Source of the DNA: a virus
DNA length: 44,112 nucleotides
IMG/VR virus record: IMGVR_UViG_3300033143_001696
Location: 1-44,112 of that record
Strand: one strand, 5' to 3'
This document shows positions 16,237 through 25,425 of this stretch, piece by piece. The notes beneath the pieces are model-generated. The model was not told the DNA's origin and searched no databases. It worked only from the letters and a program-made list of their open reading frames with translations. Each line of letters opens with the position of its first letter. Positions within the stretch are counted from its first letter, which is position 1. The position numbers were made by a program, and so were the translations under genes.

Positions 16237-19200
16237 ATGGCAATCTTTCCAAATCCTCGACTGGCGGCATCACCATGTGAACGCATGGCGGGCTGTTCGT
16301 TTGCCGATAACTTTGTCAATGAGACAACGGTTGAAGCGAACGGCGGAGTGTTCACCTTCGGCGCTGAAGTTGATCATGGATTCACTCCCGATGCGGTTGC
16401 CGGTTATATCACTTATGACATCATACCGCAGCCGGGCGGTTTCTCAGCCAAGGCACGATTCAAGGCGACCAGGATCACCGGCTCACGCAACCCGATAATT
16501 AACAACGGAGAGATAGGTGTCAGTGGATTTTGGATCTACCTGAAGGATGATTACGTCTATGCTCAACATGGCAACGGCGCGGAGCCTCACACCGCCTGCA
16601 TAGTCACCGCTGATATTCTGGACGGTGAAGTTCACGCCATCACCTATGTCGTGGACATGACCAACGGGGTTCACACCCTGCGAGTGGACGCGCTCGATGC
16701 GGTTCAAGAAGCCACGGCGATCAATGAGGTGATCGGGAATGCTCAGGCGCTCAAAATCTGTAGCCAAGGCGCGGCACGGTACGAAGGCACGGTCTACAAG
16801 CCTCGCATTCTCGACTCCATATTGACCCAGGCCGATCACGATGCGTATCACGCGGATACTCTGATCAGCTTTGGCAAGAACCCGTTTGCGGTCTACCCAT
16901 GCAATGAGATTTGCGACGACACCGCCGGCGACAAGATCTGGGAGCGCGGTCTGAATGACCGGGACTTGTACAAGGCCGACAGAGTAGCGGGCGCCAAGTA
17001 CCCCACGTTCAGCGCCACGCCAACGCCCCGCTACACGTTCGACGGGGCTGATGACTATGTATCCAACGTGCCGGACCTGCCGAGCACCTACACCACGACA
17101 GCGGCCCTGGAATCGGTAGGTACTCCGCGCCCGTGGATTCAGCAGGACAATGACGCAGCTTTCCTTGACGACATCTCGACTGAAGGCGATTACACCGGCA
17201 TCCTGCACAGCCTGTCGATTCACGAGGGCGCGTTGTCCTCGCTTCAACTTCTGCAGGATGAATATCAACATCTCTACTGGCTCGACCGACAGCTTGCATG
17301 GGGTCTGTATCACCGTCTGATTACCGAAGAGACTTGTCAGCTCCTCATGTTCCCCGGTTCTCACGCGACGGATTTCACGGACTACTCGCGGAACCTACAC
17401 CCAGGGACACCGACCAACGTCACGAACCTGGGCCCGAACGGATGTATATTCCCGCAAGCAGACAGCCGGATCACGGTTGCGAATACCACGGGAATAGGAT
17501 CGGAACCGTTCAAGTCCGTTCAGGGGACGCTCGTTTTTTACGGTCGCTTCTTTACCTCTGAAGTTCCCGGTATGCTCGCGGATAAGGGGACCGGGCTCGA
17601 GTTCAGGACGGACGGCAACAATCTTGACTTCATGGGCTCCACGATTGCTCACACGTTCGACGATAATACGCAGATCGCAGTCGTCTGGAAAAAAGGATAC
17701 AAGCCTCGGTTTTTCGTGGATGGATTTCTCATCGGTGAGGGGAACGCGATTGTCAACCCCTCGGATGCTGGCTCGGATGACCTCATCATTGGGAACAACA
17801 ACGCCGCTGACAACCCGACGCCGTATGCACTGAATCAAGTTTACTTCGGCACAGACCCGTTGACCGACGATGAAATTTACGCGATGTGGAGCGACCGCCG
17901 GTCGATTGACTACACGCCGATTCCGACGTTCAGGGCGTTCTCGCAGCCTTCAGGTGTGGGGAATCTGAATCCGAATCTGGCGATCAACGGCGTCACGAAG
18001 ACTCCTGCTCTCAGGTACAAACTTGGGGATGCGGACGCAGTAGGTCTCCCCCCCTGGACCTATGGCGTTGCACTTGAGCCACAAGGTTCAGGGGGAACAT
18101 ATAACACAGGCTCTCCTTGTTTGGGTTCCAATGATGATTCATACGATGTTGAGGGAACAAGATGGTATGATAGCGGAGTAGACACTACAGCTGGAGACAT
18201 AACTACTGAAGACATAGTTGTCGAACTGCTCTTTCGAGCTGGATCGGACGGCGGCAATGCTCCCATTGTATTAAACAAGAGATTCGGCGGATCGGGTAAT
18301 GGGTGGCGTCTAGATTTGCGAACGGTTGAAAATCTGAGCCTTCTTTTAGACTCTGGTGGACAAGCCCAGGTAATAACCAACAGTCTGACTATAGGTTGTT
18401 GGTATCACGCAATAATTTTTGTTAATAGGGATGAAGCTTCCGCCAACGGTGCCCAGTGGTACTTGAACGGAGTAGCAGACGGAGCTGGAGTGAATATGTC
18501 TGCAATAGCAGGCAGCATTACCAACAACGTGGAATTACAACTTGGTGGCGAACTTGGCGGGAATATTTACCTTAGCAAAATTGCATATATAGCCATGTGG
18601 AAACAAGCCGCATGGATGCAAGCAGGCGCAGCGGGACCTGCAGAATGGGCCACCATCGCCGCTGAACGCTTCGCCAAGTTCTCCGGCATGTACCCACAAC
18701 AGGCAGTCGGAACGGCCCTCGCATCGGTGAAAACCCGTGCCTATCCCGCGTATCTCGACAAGATGGAAAGCGGCGTCAGCAAGCTGTATCACGTCGGAGC
18801 CGAATGGTTGAGGATGTGCAGCCGGGATGATTCCGGCGCGGAGAACGTGCAGGGGTATCTGCCCGAGCCGCAGGTTGAAAATCTGATTGACGAGTGCGAG
18901 GATTTCAGCGCGTGGACGAAACTCGACGCGGGCGACACGGTTACAGATGACGCAGCGGTGTGTCCCGATGGCAGAACGGCGGCGGCTTCGTTGGTTGCGG
19001 ACTCGACGAGCGGGGGGCATGGAGTCAAGAGAAACACCGCAGCACTCACAGCAGACACGTATACATTTAGTATATTTGCTCGACCGGGGGATTTTGATTG
19101 GATCTTTTTTTGGAATAATACCATCGCTAATTGTCATTGTTATTTTGACATCGCCAACGGAGCAGTAGGAACACCCGGGGCGGCAATAACAGGGTATATC

Positions 19201-19872
19201 GAAGGCCCATTTTTCGGCGATTATTTCCGTTGTTGTATTGTTTTTACTGGCACGGTGGGTGCTCACGACTTGCGAATATATTCTGCCGTTGCTGATGGAG
19301 ACGCCACCATCGCAGGCGACGGCGGCACAGTAAACACCTACCTCTGGGGCGCTCAGTGCGAGAAAAACGATTACATGTCCAGCCTTGTGTACACTAACGG
19401 CGCGACGGCGATTCGGTTGAAAGATCAACTTCGGTTCGTGGGGGACGATGGGAATGTTACGAATAATCGGCGCGGGACGTTGGCGATGGATGTGCTGTAT
19501 TCTGATTATGACAATGTAGACTTAAGGTATTTCTGGTCTATCAATGATGGTGGGGGAGCAGCGGATCGCATAAATGCAGTTATGGCGAATGACCTATACA
19601 GCGCCGCAACACGAGCCACTGTCGGAAATATAGGCACAAGCAATCCAGCAGGTGATGTTGCAGACGGGGCTATTCATCAACTCAGATGTCAGTGGGCAAT
19701 TGATGATTTTGTAGCCAGTCGTGATGGTGTAGACGGTGCAACGGATACTGATTGCGGTGTTCCTAATGATCTGGACCAGGTCGACATTGGGACAAGTAGG
19801 GTCCAAACTGCACAAGCTCAATGCCTCATCCAAAACCTGCGAATATTTTCAGAGCCTACCACCGAGGATTAG
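16237..19872 (+). CDS. Large virion protein with repeated LamG/concanavalin-like domains
   Basis: A 1211-residue protein, the longest in the genome. At least four beta-sandwich blocks can be seen, at about 30-205, 390-560, 610-800 and 1070-1205, each with LamG-like features such as a strand rich in WYLNGV or RVDALD and a DGYI/NGV turn. Another carbohydrate-binding-like block lies at 890-1060 (SAWTKLDAGDTVTDDA). Such proteins decorate heads or form fibres and bind glycans. The nucleotide composition drops in GC at about 18,050-18,600 and in parts of 19,040-19,870, unlike the flanks, which suggests imported or fast-evolving domains. The placement between capsid and connector genes suggests a head fibre. 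Confidence 0.75.
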   Translation: MAIFPNPRLAASPCERMAGCSFADNFVNETTVEANGGVFTFGAEVDHGFTPDAVAGYITYDIIPQPGGFSAKARFKATRITGSRNPIINNGEIGVSGFWIYLKDDYVYAQHGNGAEPHTACIVTADILDGEVHAITYVVDMTNGVHTLRVDALDAVQEATAINEVIGNAQALKICSQGAARYEGTVYKPRILDSILTQADHDAYHADTLISFGKNPFAVYPCNEICDDTAGDKIWERGLNDRDLYKADRVAGAKYPTFSATPTPRYTFDGADDYVSNVPDLPSTYTTTAALESVGTPRPWIQQDNDAAFLDDISTEGDYTGILHSLSIHEGALSSLQLLQDEYQHLYWLDRQLAWGLYHRLITEETCQLLMFPGSHATDFTDYSRNLHPGTPTNVTNLGPNGCIFPQADSRITVANTTGIGSEPFKSVQGTLVFYGRFFTSEVPGMLADKGTGLEFRTDGNNLDFMGSTIAHTFDDNTQIAVVWKKGYKPRFFVDGFLIGEGNAIVNPSDAGSDDLIIGNNNAADNPTPYALNQVYFGTDPLTDDEIYAMWSDRRSIDYTPIPTFRAFSQPSGVGNLNPNLAINGVTKTPALRYKLGDADAVGLPPWTYGVALEPQGSGGTYNTGSPCLGSNDDSYDVEGTRWYDSGVDTTAGDITTEDIVVELLFRAGSDGGNAPIVLNKRFGGSGNGWRLDLRTVENLSLLLDSGGQAQVITNSLTIGCWYHAIIFVNRDEASANGAQWYLNGVADGAGVNMSAIAGSITNNVELQLGGELGGNIYLSKIAYIAMWKQAAWMQAGAAGPAEWATIAAERFAKFSGMYPQQAVGTALASVKTRAYPAYLDKMESGVSKLYHVGAEWLRMCSRDDSGAENVQGYLPEPQVENLIDECEDFSAWTKLDAGDTVTDDAAVCPDGRTAAASLVADSTSGGHGVKRNTAALTADTYTFSIFARPGDFDWIFFWNNTIANCHCYFDIANGAVGTPGAAITGYIEGPFFGDYFRCCIVFTGTVGAHDLRIYSAVADGDATIAGDGGTVNTYLWGAQCEKNDYMSSLVYTNGATAIRLKDQLRFVGDDGNVTNNRRGTLAMDVLYSDYDNVDLRYFWSINDGGGAADRINAVMANDLYSAATRATVGNIGTSNPAGDVADGAIHQLRCQWAIDDFVASRDGVDGATDTDCGVPNDLDQVDIGTSRVQTAQAQCLIQNLRIFSEPTTED

Positions 19873-19875
19873 ACT

Positions 19876-20520
19876 GTGAAGATCTGCAACAAATGTAAGG
19901 AGCCCCTGGCCCTCGACTGCTTTGACGGGTGCAAGACAGCGCCGGATGGACTTCAATACACTTGCAAGACTTGCTCAAAAGCACAAAAGGCAAGTTGGTA
20001 TCAGAAGAATAGGTGCAGGATATTGGCGCAGGCCAAGAATGCACGCGCAGAAGATCCGTGCGGGATAAGAGCGGCGCGAGCCGCATATCGTAACGCGAAC
20101 ATGGGGCGTGCCCGGGAATATTCAAGGGAATACTACAGGAAGCACGCTGAAAAGGTAAAGCGTTCCGCGAAAAAGTACCGAGACAAAAATCCAGCAATAG
20201 CAACCGCAGCACAGAAAAGGTGGCGGAAAATCAATCCTGAAAAAATAAGAGAGTACAGTCGCAAGCGTCGTGCCAACAAAAGCAGCGTAACCGTTGGCCC
20301 TGTTGATGAGGCGGCGATTTACGAGCTTTGCGGCAACCGTTGTGCATACTGCGGCAGTACCAAAAGACTCGAACTGGATCATATCGTTGCACTCGCGGCG
20401 GGTGGCCCTCACTGTGAAAGCAACCTCTTGGTTGCGTGCCGAACCTGCAATTCGAGCAAGGGTACTAAGCCCGTGGCCGAGTGGTTAGCGACCCGCCCGA
20501 TGACGAAAACAGCAGCATAA
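19876..20520 (+). CDS. HNH endonuclease
   Basis: A 214-residue protein with a GTG start 3 bases after the previous stop. The C-terminal HNH domain shows CAYC (156-159), LELDHIVALAAGG (His 169), an ESNL segment and CRTCNSSKG (188-195). An N-terminal Cys-pair region (CNKC ... CKTC) forms a second zinc knuckle. The middle is basic and rich in Tyr/Arg/Lys. It is probably a free-standing homing-type or packaging-associated nuclease. Its position right after the mosaic LamG gene fits a mobile element that drives local recombination. Confidence 0.88.
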   Translation: MKICNKCKEPLALDCFDGCKTAPDGLQYTCKTCSKAQKASWYQKNRCRILAQAKNARAEDPCGIRAARAAYRNANMGRAREYSREYYRKHAEKVKRSAKKYRDKNPAIATAAQKRWRKINPEKIREYSRKRRANKSSVTVGPVDEAAIYELCGNRCAYCGSTKRLELDHIVALAAGGPHCESNLLVACRTCNSSKGTKPVAEWLATRPMTKTAA

Positions 20521-20533
20521 ATAGGAGAACAAA

Positions 20534-20608
20534 ATGCCACGCAAAGATGGAACAGGACCAAGCGGCAAAGGACCGAAAACAGGACGCGGCAAAGGCGGCT
20601 GCAAATAG
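20534..20608 (+). CDS. Microprotein of the GTGP...TGRG type, 24 aa
   Basis: ATG with TAGGAG 7 bases upstream. The whole protein is a Gly/Lys/Pro-rich run containing DGTGPSGKGPKTGRGKGGC. The core DGTGP...GP.TGRG...C resembles the N-terminal motif of DUF5320-type proteins, small Gly/Cys-rich proteins of unknown role. It sits between HNH and a virion gene. The strong ribosome-binding site supports that it is translated. Confidence 0.6.
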   Translation: MPRKDGTGPSGKGPKTGRGKGGCK

Positions 20609-20617
20609 GAGATCATC

Positions 20618-20971
20618 ATGCCCGGAATAAATCGAACCGAATATGACGATTGTGGAATCGGCCTCGGCGAAACAATCGCGTTGACCACGACAGCCCACGA
20701 GATGAAAAAGCTCACCGAGTGGTTTATCGTCTTCACGGCGGGCGCGGCTCCCACAACGAGCGAAAACCTTCTCGTAATCGTGGACCGTTCTGCGAGCGGC
20801 GGGCATGACTCGATCATCTTCGACGAGGACTTGAGCACCTACGGCGGCGGGGTGATTGATTTCCAGTGGAATGAGGAGCCGATCTCGCTCGGTATCACGG
20901 ACCAACTCAAAGCAACCTACGCGAACACCGACGACTTGGCGATCGATTTCGGCGCCACGATGGAGCTGTAG
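20618..20971 (+). CDS. Hypothetical virion protein, 117 aa
   Basis: Preceded by TAGGAG. Beta-rich composition, with repeated alternating strands such as ENLLVIVDRSAS and VIDFQWNEEPI. It lies between the microprotein and a concanavalin-like protein, so it is probably a minor virion component. No named family. Confidence 0.65.
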   Translation: MPGINRTEYDDCGIGLGETIALTTTAHEMKKLTEWFIVFTAGAAPTTSENLLVIVDRSASGGHDSIIFDEDLSTYGGGVIDFQWNEEPISLGITDQLKATYANTDDLAIDFGATMEL

Positions 20972-20973
20972 TC

Positions 20974-21678
20974 ATGAGTACACTAAACGGAAAACCGGTT
21001 ACTCTCGGCGATAAAGTCATCGCGGGGGATCAGGAAGTGCTCGGCGATTTAAGCATCGGCGGGGACTTCATCACTAAACGGCATTTTTTCAACGAAAATT
21101 TCCTGTGGACTTCTGGTATTTACGGCTCCGTTTGGGATCTGACCAACGTAACCGGGGCGGGAACAAATGCGATGAAGGCGGGGGCGGGCGCGGGCGGTGT
21201 GACGCTGTTGACATCGGGTGCAGCCGGAGCGGGGGATTATGAATGCACGCAGACACACGACGATTATTTCAGCCGTGTGATTCAGCCTACTGTCGATTGC
21301 CACATGACACTCGATACTGACCTCACGGGCAAAGAGGTATTCTTCGGCCTGTCCGATAACCCGATGGTTGAGGACGGCGATTATGTGATCTTCATGTTCG
21401 ATTTCAGCAATGACAACGTGAACTGGTGGCACAGTAGCAGCGGCGGAACAGATGCCACTCTCGCTGTCGGCCCGACCGCCGGCACGAAACAAAAGCTGAG
21501 AATCAAACTAGACGCCGCAGGACAAGCCAAGTTCTATATCGACGGGACGCTCGTCGCCACGGTAGCGGGCGCAGTCGCCAACGACCACGGGGATCTGTTC
21601 CTATTCTACGGCGTTCAGACCGAGGCGGCACAGGCAGAAATAATCGAAGTGGATCACGTTTACGCGCAGTGGGATTAG
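20974..21678 (+). CDS. Concanavalin-like beta-sandwich virion protein
   Basis: A 234-residue protein. The N-terminus (VTLGDKVIAGDQEVLGDLSI) looks like a triple-helix or fibre base. Residues about 40-234 form a jelly-roll with LRIKLDAAGQAKFYIDGTLV, a motif typical of concanavalin/LamG folds. Probably a head fibre or glycan-binding decoration, paired with the larger LamG protein upstream. Confidence 0.65.
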   Translation: MSTLNGKPVTLGDKVIAGDQEVLGDLSIGGDFITKRHFFNENFLWTSGIYGSVWDLTNVTGAGTNAMKAGAGAGGVTLLTSGAAGAGDYECTQTHDDYFSRVIQPTVDCHMTLDTDLTGKEVFFGLSDNPMVEDGDYVIFMFDFSNDNVNWWHSSSGGTDATLAVGPTAGTKQKLRIKLDAAGQAKFYIDGTLVATVAGAVANDHGDLFLFYGVQTEAAQAEIIEVDHVYAQWD

Positions 21679-22563
21679 ATGTTTCAAATTCAATACAACT
21701 ACGACTCGAACCCACTGCGGATCGAGTTCCCTGTCGAGTGGGATGGAAAGCTCATCTCGGAGCTGGACATCGGGATCAAGGATATGGCGGGGACGGCGCT
21801 GCTTGCCCCGGATTCCGCGACGCTGTACACGCAGACCACCCTTGACGCAGATGTGGCCGCCTACCTGGATACCATCACGCTCGCAGTCGGCGCCACGGCT
21901 CTGTCAATCGGAGATCCGATCCTGATATGCGGAGTCGCGGGCGATGAAGTGCGCCGGGTGAAGGCTTACGATGCCGCAACCCGCGAGGTGCTTCTGACCG
22001 CCATTCTGGACTATGCCCACGACGCGACAGAGAAGGTCTACGGCCTGTTCGGTACGTACACCCTGGACACTACCACCGTCGCCACCTGGACGCTTGCGCT
22101 GCCCGTTGTGCTCACCTGGGAACCGACAGGAACAGGCCAGGCGATCACAGAGATGGCGCGGGTGTCGAAATCCACCCTGGACATCGAGGGATTACGCAGT
22201 CGATTCGCTGACAAGTTCCCCCGGGCTCACAATGCTTTCACCGAACCCGTCGACAGATTTGCGAGGATAGCACAGGAAGCCGAGGGCGAGGTTGAACTGG
22301 AGATGCTCTCGAACCGCCTGGACATCCAGAGGATCGTCGACCAGGACATTATTGCCCCGGCGATCATGGCAAAGATGGCCTGGTATTGGGTCTTGCAATC
22401 TGATGACGACATGAAGGAAGAGCGCGAGGTCATAGCGAACGAGTACGAGAAACAAATCGGCATCGTGATCAACCTGCCACTCTGGCAGGACGCCAACCAA
22501 GACGGCGTAGAAGACGACGGCGAAACCACAAGTCACGAGCACATCTTTGAAAGGGGCTGGTAA
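21679..22563 (+). CDS. Connector-region protein, 294 aa
   Basis: Starts immediately after the previous stop. The N-terminal half is beta-rich and includes a small SH3-like stretch (LSIGDPILICGVAGDEVRRV). The C-terminal half is helical. Its position before the gp10-like and terminator genes suggests a head-tail connector or adaptor. It overlaps the next start by one base. Confidence 0.6.
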   Translation: MFQIQYNYDSNPLRIEFPVEWDGKLISELDIGIKDMAGTALLAPDSATLYTQTTLDADVAAYLDTITLAVGATALSIGDPILICGVAGDEVRRVKAYDAATREVLLTAILDYAHDATEKVYGLFGTYTLDTTTVATWTLALPVVLTWEPTGTGQAITEMARVSKSTLDIEGLRSRFADKFPRAHNAFTEPVDRFARIAQEAEGEVELEMLSNRLDIQRIVDQDIIAPAIMAKMAWYWVLQSDDDMKEEREVIANEYEKQIGIVINLPLWQDANQDGVEDDGETTSHEHIFERGW

Positions 22564-22847
22564 TGATCATTGCAGCGAAAAAAGAACTACGGATCAGCGG
22601 CATCAAAATCAAGGCGGGCCGGTTCAACTATCCGCAGATCAATTACAAGGAAAAAGCAACCGCCGACCAGCTCAAGGTGCTGCGCGATGACATGAACATG
22701 ATCAAGTTCAGCGAGATCCTGTACATGGACGAAGGCGGCAAGGTGAAAAAGAATGCTTCGAGAACTGGAAAAAAGGCTGCGAAGTCTGGCAAAAAAGGAA
22801 GTGCAGATAGCGGCAGCGGGGACGTATCCGGTAAAAAGAAAGACTAA
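22563..22847 (+). CDS. Small connector-region protein with basic tail, 94 aa
   Basis: Overlaps the previous stop (TAATG). Residues 1-60 are mixed; the end is Lys/Ser/Gly-rich and low in complexity. Its last 95 bases overlap, in a different frame, the start of the next gene, so its tail may be constrained by that gene. Role unknown. Confidence 0.65.
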   Translation: MIIAAKKELRISGIKIKAGRFNYPQINYKEKATADQLKVLRDDMNMIKFSEILYMDEGGKVKKNASRTGKKAAKSGKKGSADSGSGDVSGKKKD

Positions 22848-23103
22848 GGTTCAGGACGTTGCGATGTACCAGAACGACGGAACCGAGCGCGGAATAAAGC
22901 CGAGCCGGTTTGTCGAGCGGGCAGAAAAGAAAGCCCGCGGCTGGTCCAGTGAAATCGCCGACGCTGTAGGCAAGTATCTTTTTGATGGAGATCCGACCGC
23001 GCTGCTCCGGCTCGGGGTGAAGATCGCTGACGACATCACGGTTATGATTGACAGGATAGACACCCGGCGGCTCAAAGGCTCCATGAAGGTAACGATCAAG
23101 TGA
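22753..23103 (+). CDS. Virion morphogenesis protein (Mu gpG / HK97 gp10-like)
   Basis: A 116-residue protein. Its N-terminus (LEKRLRSLAKKEVQIAAAG) and the following VAMYQNDGTERGIKPSRF match the layout of tail-completion/neck proteins of the gp10/virion-morphogenesis type (strand, then Y-x-(E/N)-x-GT, then a PxRxF segment). The start at 22,753 is preferred because the family-like N-terminus would be lost from GTG 22,801 or ATG 22,864. It overlaps the preceding gene by 95 bases in another frame. Confidence 0.65.
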   Translation: MLRELEKRLRSLAKKEVQIAAAGTYPVKRKTKVQDVAMYQNDGTERGIKPSRFVERAEKKARGWSSEIADAVGKYLFDGDPTALLRLGVKIADDITVMIDRIDTRRLKGSMKVTIK

Positions 23104-23969
23104 ACCCGCACAAGACAGTGAAGCTCTGGATCCTCGCCTGCGGTAAGCAGTACGGGATCGAGAAAGCGTTTGAATACATCTGGCCTGATGCCAGCTCACG
23201 CCCCGAGATAATGTACTGCACTTACCAGTTTGTCAGCGGAGTGCCGACGCAAGAGGGCCAGGGGGATATGTCGGCGAAGGTCTACAGTGACGACGACCGG
23301 GCGCGAGGGACGATCGCCTGTGCAGGGCTTCCGGTAGCCGATGAGACGTTCATTCTTGGCGCGACAACCATCACGGCGAAAGCTGACGGATCGGGAGACG
23401 TTGACCATTTCACCATCGGCTCCGATGCCGCTGCAACGATTGAAAATATCAATGCCACCCTGGCTGAATGCTCAGAAAAGGCGAATATCAACGCTTGGGC
23501 CATCACGGGCGGCGTGCTGGTTGAATGGAAAGATCCGGGGCTTGTCGGCAACGCTATCCCGTTCTCCGAGTCTCTGACCAATTGCTCCATGGACGGCGGC
23601 GGATTCCTCGGCGGTACTCGCGCAGGGACGGACAGCCACGACATTGAACGGCGGGGATACCAGGCGCATTCTCAGACCGTCCAGATCGATATGTACAACA
23701 GTGAGGACGGGCTTTATGAGCTGGAAGCGTTCGGCGTTGCGGCACATCACAGTCCTGACATCAGGCAGATATTCGACACGAATGGATGCGCGTTCGGACA
23801 CGTCCTTTCCGTCACCAATATGACCGAGTTCGATAACGACGCCGACATCAGGTTTCACCATCGAATGATCTGCACCTTCACCGAAAACGTGGACATCTCA
23901 TTGACTGAGATCAACGCAATAGTCGACAGCATCCCGACCGACATCGATACGATAACCCATCCGGCCTAG
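23100..23969 (+). CDS. Tail terminator/neck protein with inserted beta domain
   Basis: A 289-residue protein. The outer parts (1-66 and about 181-289) look like a small neck terminator protein of the gp12-like type (YCTYQFVSGVP at the start; SQTVQIDMYN and a later NVDISLTEI). Between them lies a 115-residue insert (about 67-181) that resembles the insert in the decoration-like protein at 14,410: both have PVADET/AVADET, the DHF.IG segment and a GGG.LGG.RAG end. Without the insert it would be of usual family length. The tail terminator caps the tube and sheath. Confidence 0.7.
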   Translation: MNPHKTVKLWILACGKQYGIEKAFEYIWPDASSRPEIMYCTYQFVSGVPTQEGQGDMSAKVYSDDDRARGTIACAGLPVADETFILGATTITAKADGSGDVDHFTIGSDAAATIENINATLAECSEKANINAWAITGGVLVEWKDPGLVGNAIPFSESLTNCSMDGGGFLGGTRAGTDSHDIERRGYQAHSQTVQIDMYNSEDGLYELEAFGVAAHHSPDIRQIFDTNGCAFGHVLSVTNMTEFDNDADIRFHHRMICTFTENVDISLTEINAIVDSIPTDIDTITHPA

Positions 23970-23990
23970 CCCGGAAAAACGGAGGAAAAC

Positions 23991-25415
23991 ATGGCCGGTA
24001 TATCAGATTTTTCGAGTGTAACAATCAACCTCACACGAACCCCTGCGGCGGCGGTCAACTTCGGCGTCGCCATGCTCCTGGTCGATCACGCGGACATCCC
24101 GCCGGATATTCGCTATCGGTCCATGACGCGGGCGACCTATCAGGCGCTCGTCACGGCAGACACGGCGCACGATCTCTGGATGGATGACTTATGGGGTCAG
24201 ACCTTGAACCCCGACGAGTTGTACCTTGCGAGATGGTGTTCAGCGGCAACTCTGGCCTATTTGGTCTGCCCGAACGCGACAACCGACGTGGCGGCATGGG
24301 CGGCACTCGCAGCGACCGCACAGCTCAAGATTCACGAGGGCGTAGCGAACGAAGACATCGCCCCGGACTTCACAGGCGACACCTCCATGGCCGACGTATG
24401 TGCGACGATCCAGGCGGCGATGCTCGCAGGACCGGGGATGACGGCGGCATATACCTGCTCGCTCGACATCCTTGGCAGGGTGACGATCCACTCGGACCTC
24501 TCAGGCTCGGGCTCCGATGAGGTGTCCATCGATACACCCGCCGGCGGCGTCGACCTGTCACTTCCCGCATGGCTCGGCGGGGCAACAACGATCTTCCAGG
24601 ATGGCTGCGACATCGAAACTCTGGCCGAATCGATGAACCTCGTCCTCGCGGTGGACAACACCCCGTTCATCATGTGCGAGATCGGCGGGTCCATCGCTCA
24701 GAAGGTCGCCTTCTCGACTGCCGTCAATGCCCTGGACAAGATCTTTCTGTGCGTGTCGAATGATACCGACTGCAAGAGCGGCGGATCGACAACCGACGTG
24801 GCGTATCTCATCCATGCGAATGACGACCAGCAGACCCATCTCGAATACACCGAGCACACGGCAGACAACCCCGACGCCTGCATCTGCGGCGAGATCATGC
24901 CGTACACGGAAGCGCGGAGGAGCTTCGCCTTGTGGCCCATGCTGGAGCTGCACATGTCCGGCTTGCGGGTATCGGATGGTGAGGCCATACAGCTGACAGT
25001 CGCCGAGGAGGTCGCACTCGCCGCAAAGGGCTGTGACTACCTTGTCGCCCCTCGCGGCCTGGAGCACTTTGCCACGGGGCTGGCAGCGGGTGGAAACGAA
25101 ATGCGGATCATGATCGGCAAGTTCTACTGCGAGGCGATGATCACAGAAGAGGTCTATGCGTACATGCTCGCCCAGGATGTCGTGACGTTCTCGGACGACG
25201 ACATTCTCGCAGTACAGTCGATCATGGAGAAGTGGCTCGACGAGATGGTCATCAGGAAGGTTCTCGAGGCCGACTACACCATCGACATGCCGAGCGCCGC
25301 AGACTTCAGCGCCGCAACGAAGGCCACGCACATCATGGACCTGACAAACGTAGCCAATGCCGACGCGCAAATCACGGTCAATCAGATAAACATCACCCTT
25401 TCGTGGGCGATCTAA
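23991..25415 (+). CDS. Tail sheath protein (DUF3383 family)
   Basis: A 474-residue protein preceded by CGGAGGA. It has the DUF3383 sheath layout: an N-terminal strand-rich INLTRTPAAAVNFGVAMLL, a central region with DFTGDTSMADVCATIQAA, and a C-terminal strand NADAQITVNQINITLSW that donates to neighbouring subunits. The gene precedes a tube gene, as expected in contractile tails, and its presence makes this a myovirus. Length is usual. Confidence 0.85.
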   Translation: MAGISDFSSVTINLTRTPAAAVNFGVAMLLVDHADIPPDIRYRSMTRATYQALVTADTAHDLWMDDLWGQTLNPDELYLARWCSAATLAYLVCPNATTDVAAWAALAATAQLKIHEGVANEDIAPDFTGDTSMADVCATIQAAMLAGPGMTAAYTCSLDILGRVTIHSDLSGSGSDEVSIDTPAGGVDLSLPAWLGGATTIFQDGCDIETLAESMNLVLAVDNTPFIMCEIGGSIAQKVAFSTAVNALDKIFLCVSNDTDCKSGGSTTDVAYLIHANDDQQTHLEYTEHTADNPDACICGEIMPYTEARRSFALWPMLELHMSGLRVSDGEAIQLTVAEEVALAAKGCDYLVAPRGLEHFATGLAAGGNEMRIMIGKFYCEAMITEEVYAYMLAQDVVTFSDDDILAVQSIMEKWLDEMVIRKVLEADYTIDMPSAADFSAATKATHIMDLTNVANADAQITVNQINITLSWAI

Positions 25416-25425
25416 GGAGGACGAC

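Noticed and set aside
18535-19428. A 297-codon minus-strand frame inside the LamG gene
   Set aside because: It has no ribosome-binding site, sits opposite a well-supported plus-strand gene and has an unlikely composition.
16237-19872. Diversity-generating retroelement acting on the LamG protein
   Set aside because: No reverse transcriptase and no template-repeat/variable-repeat pair were seen.
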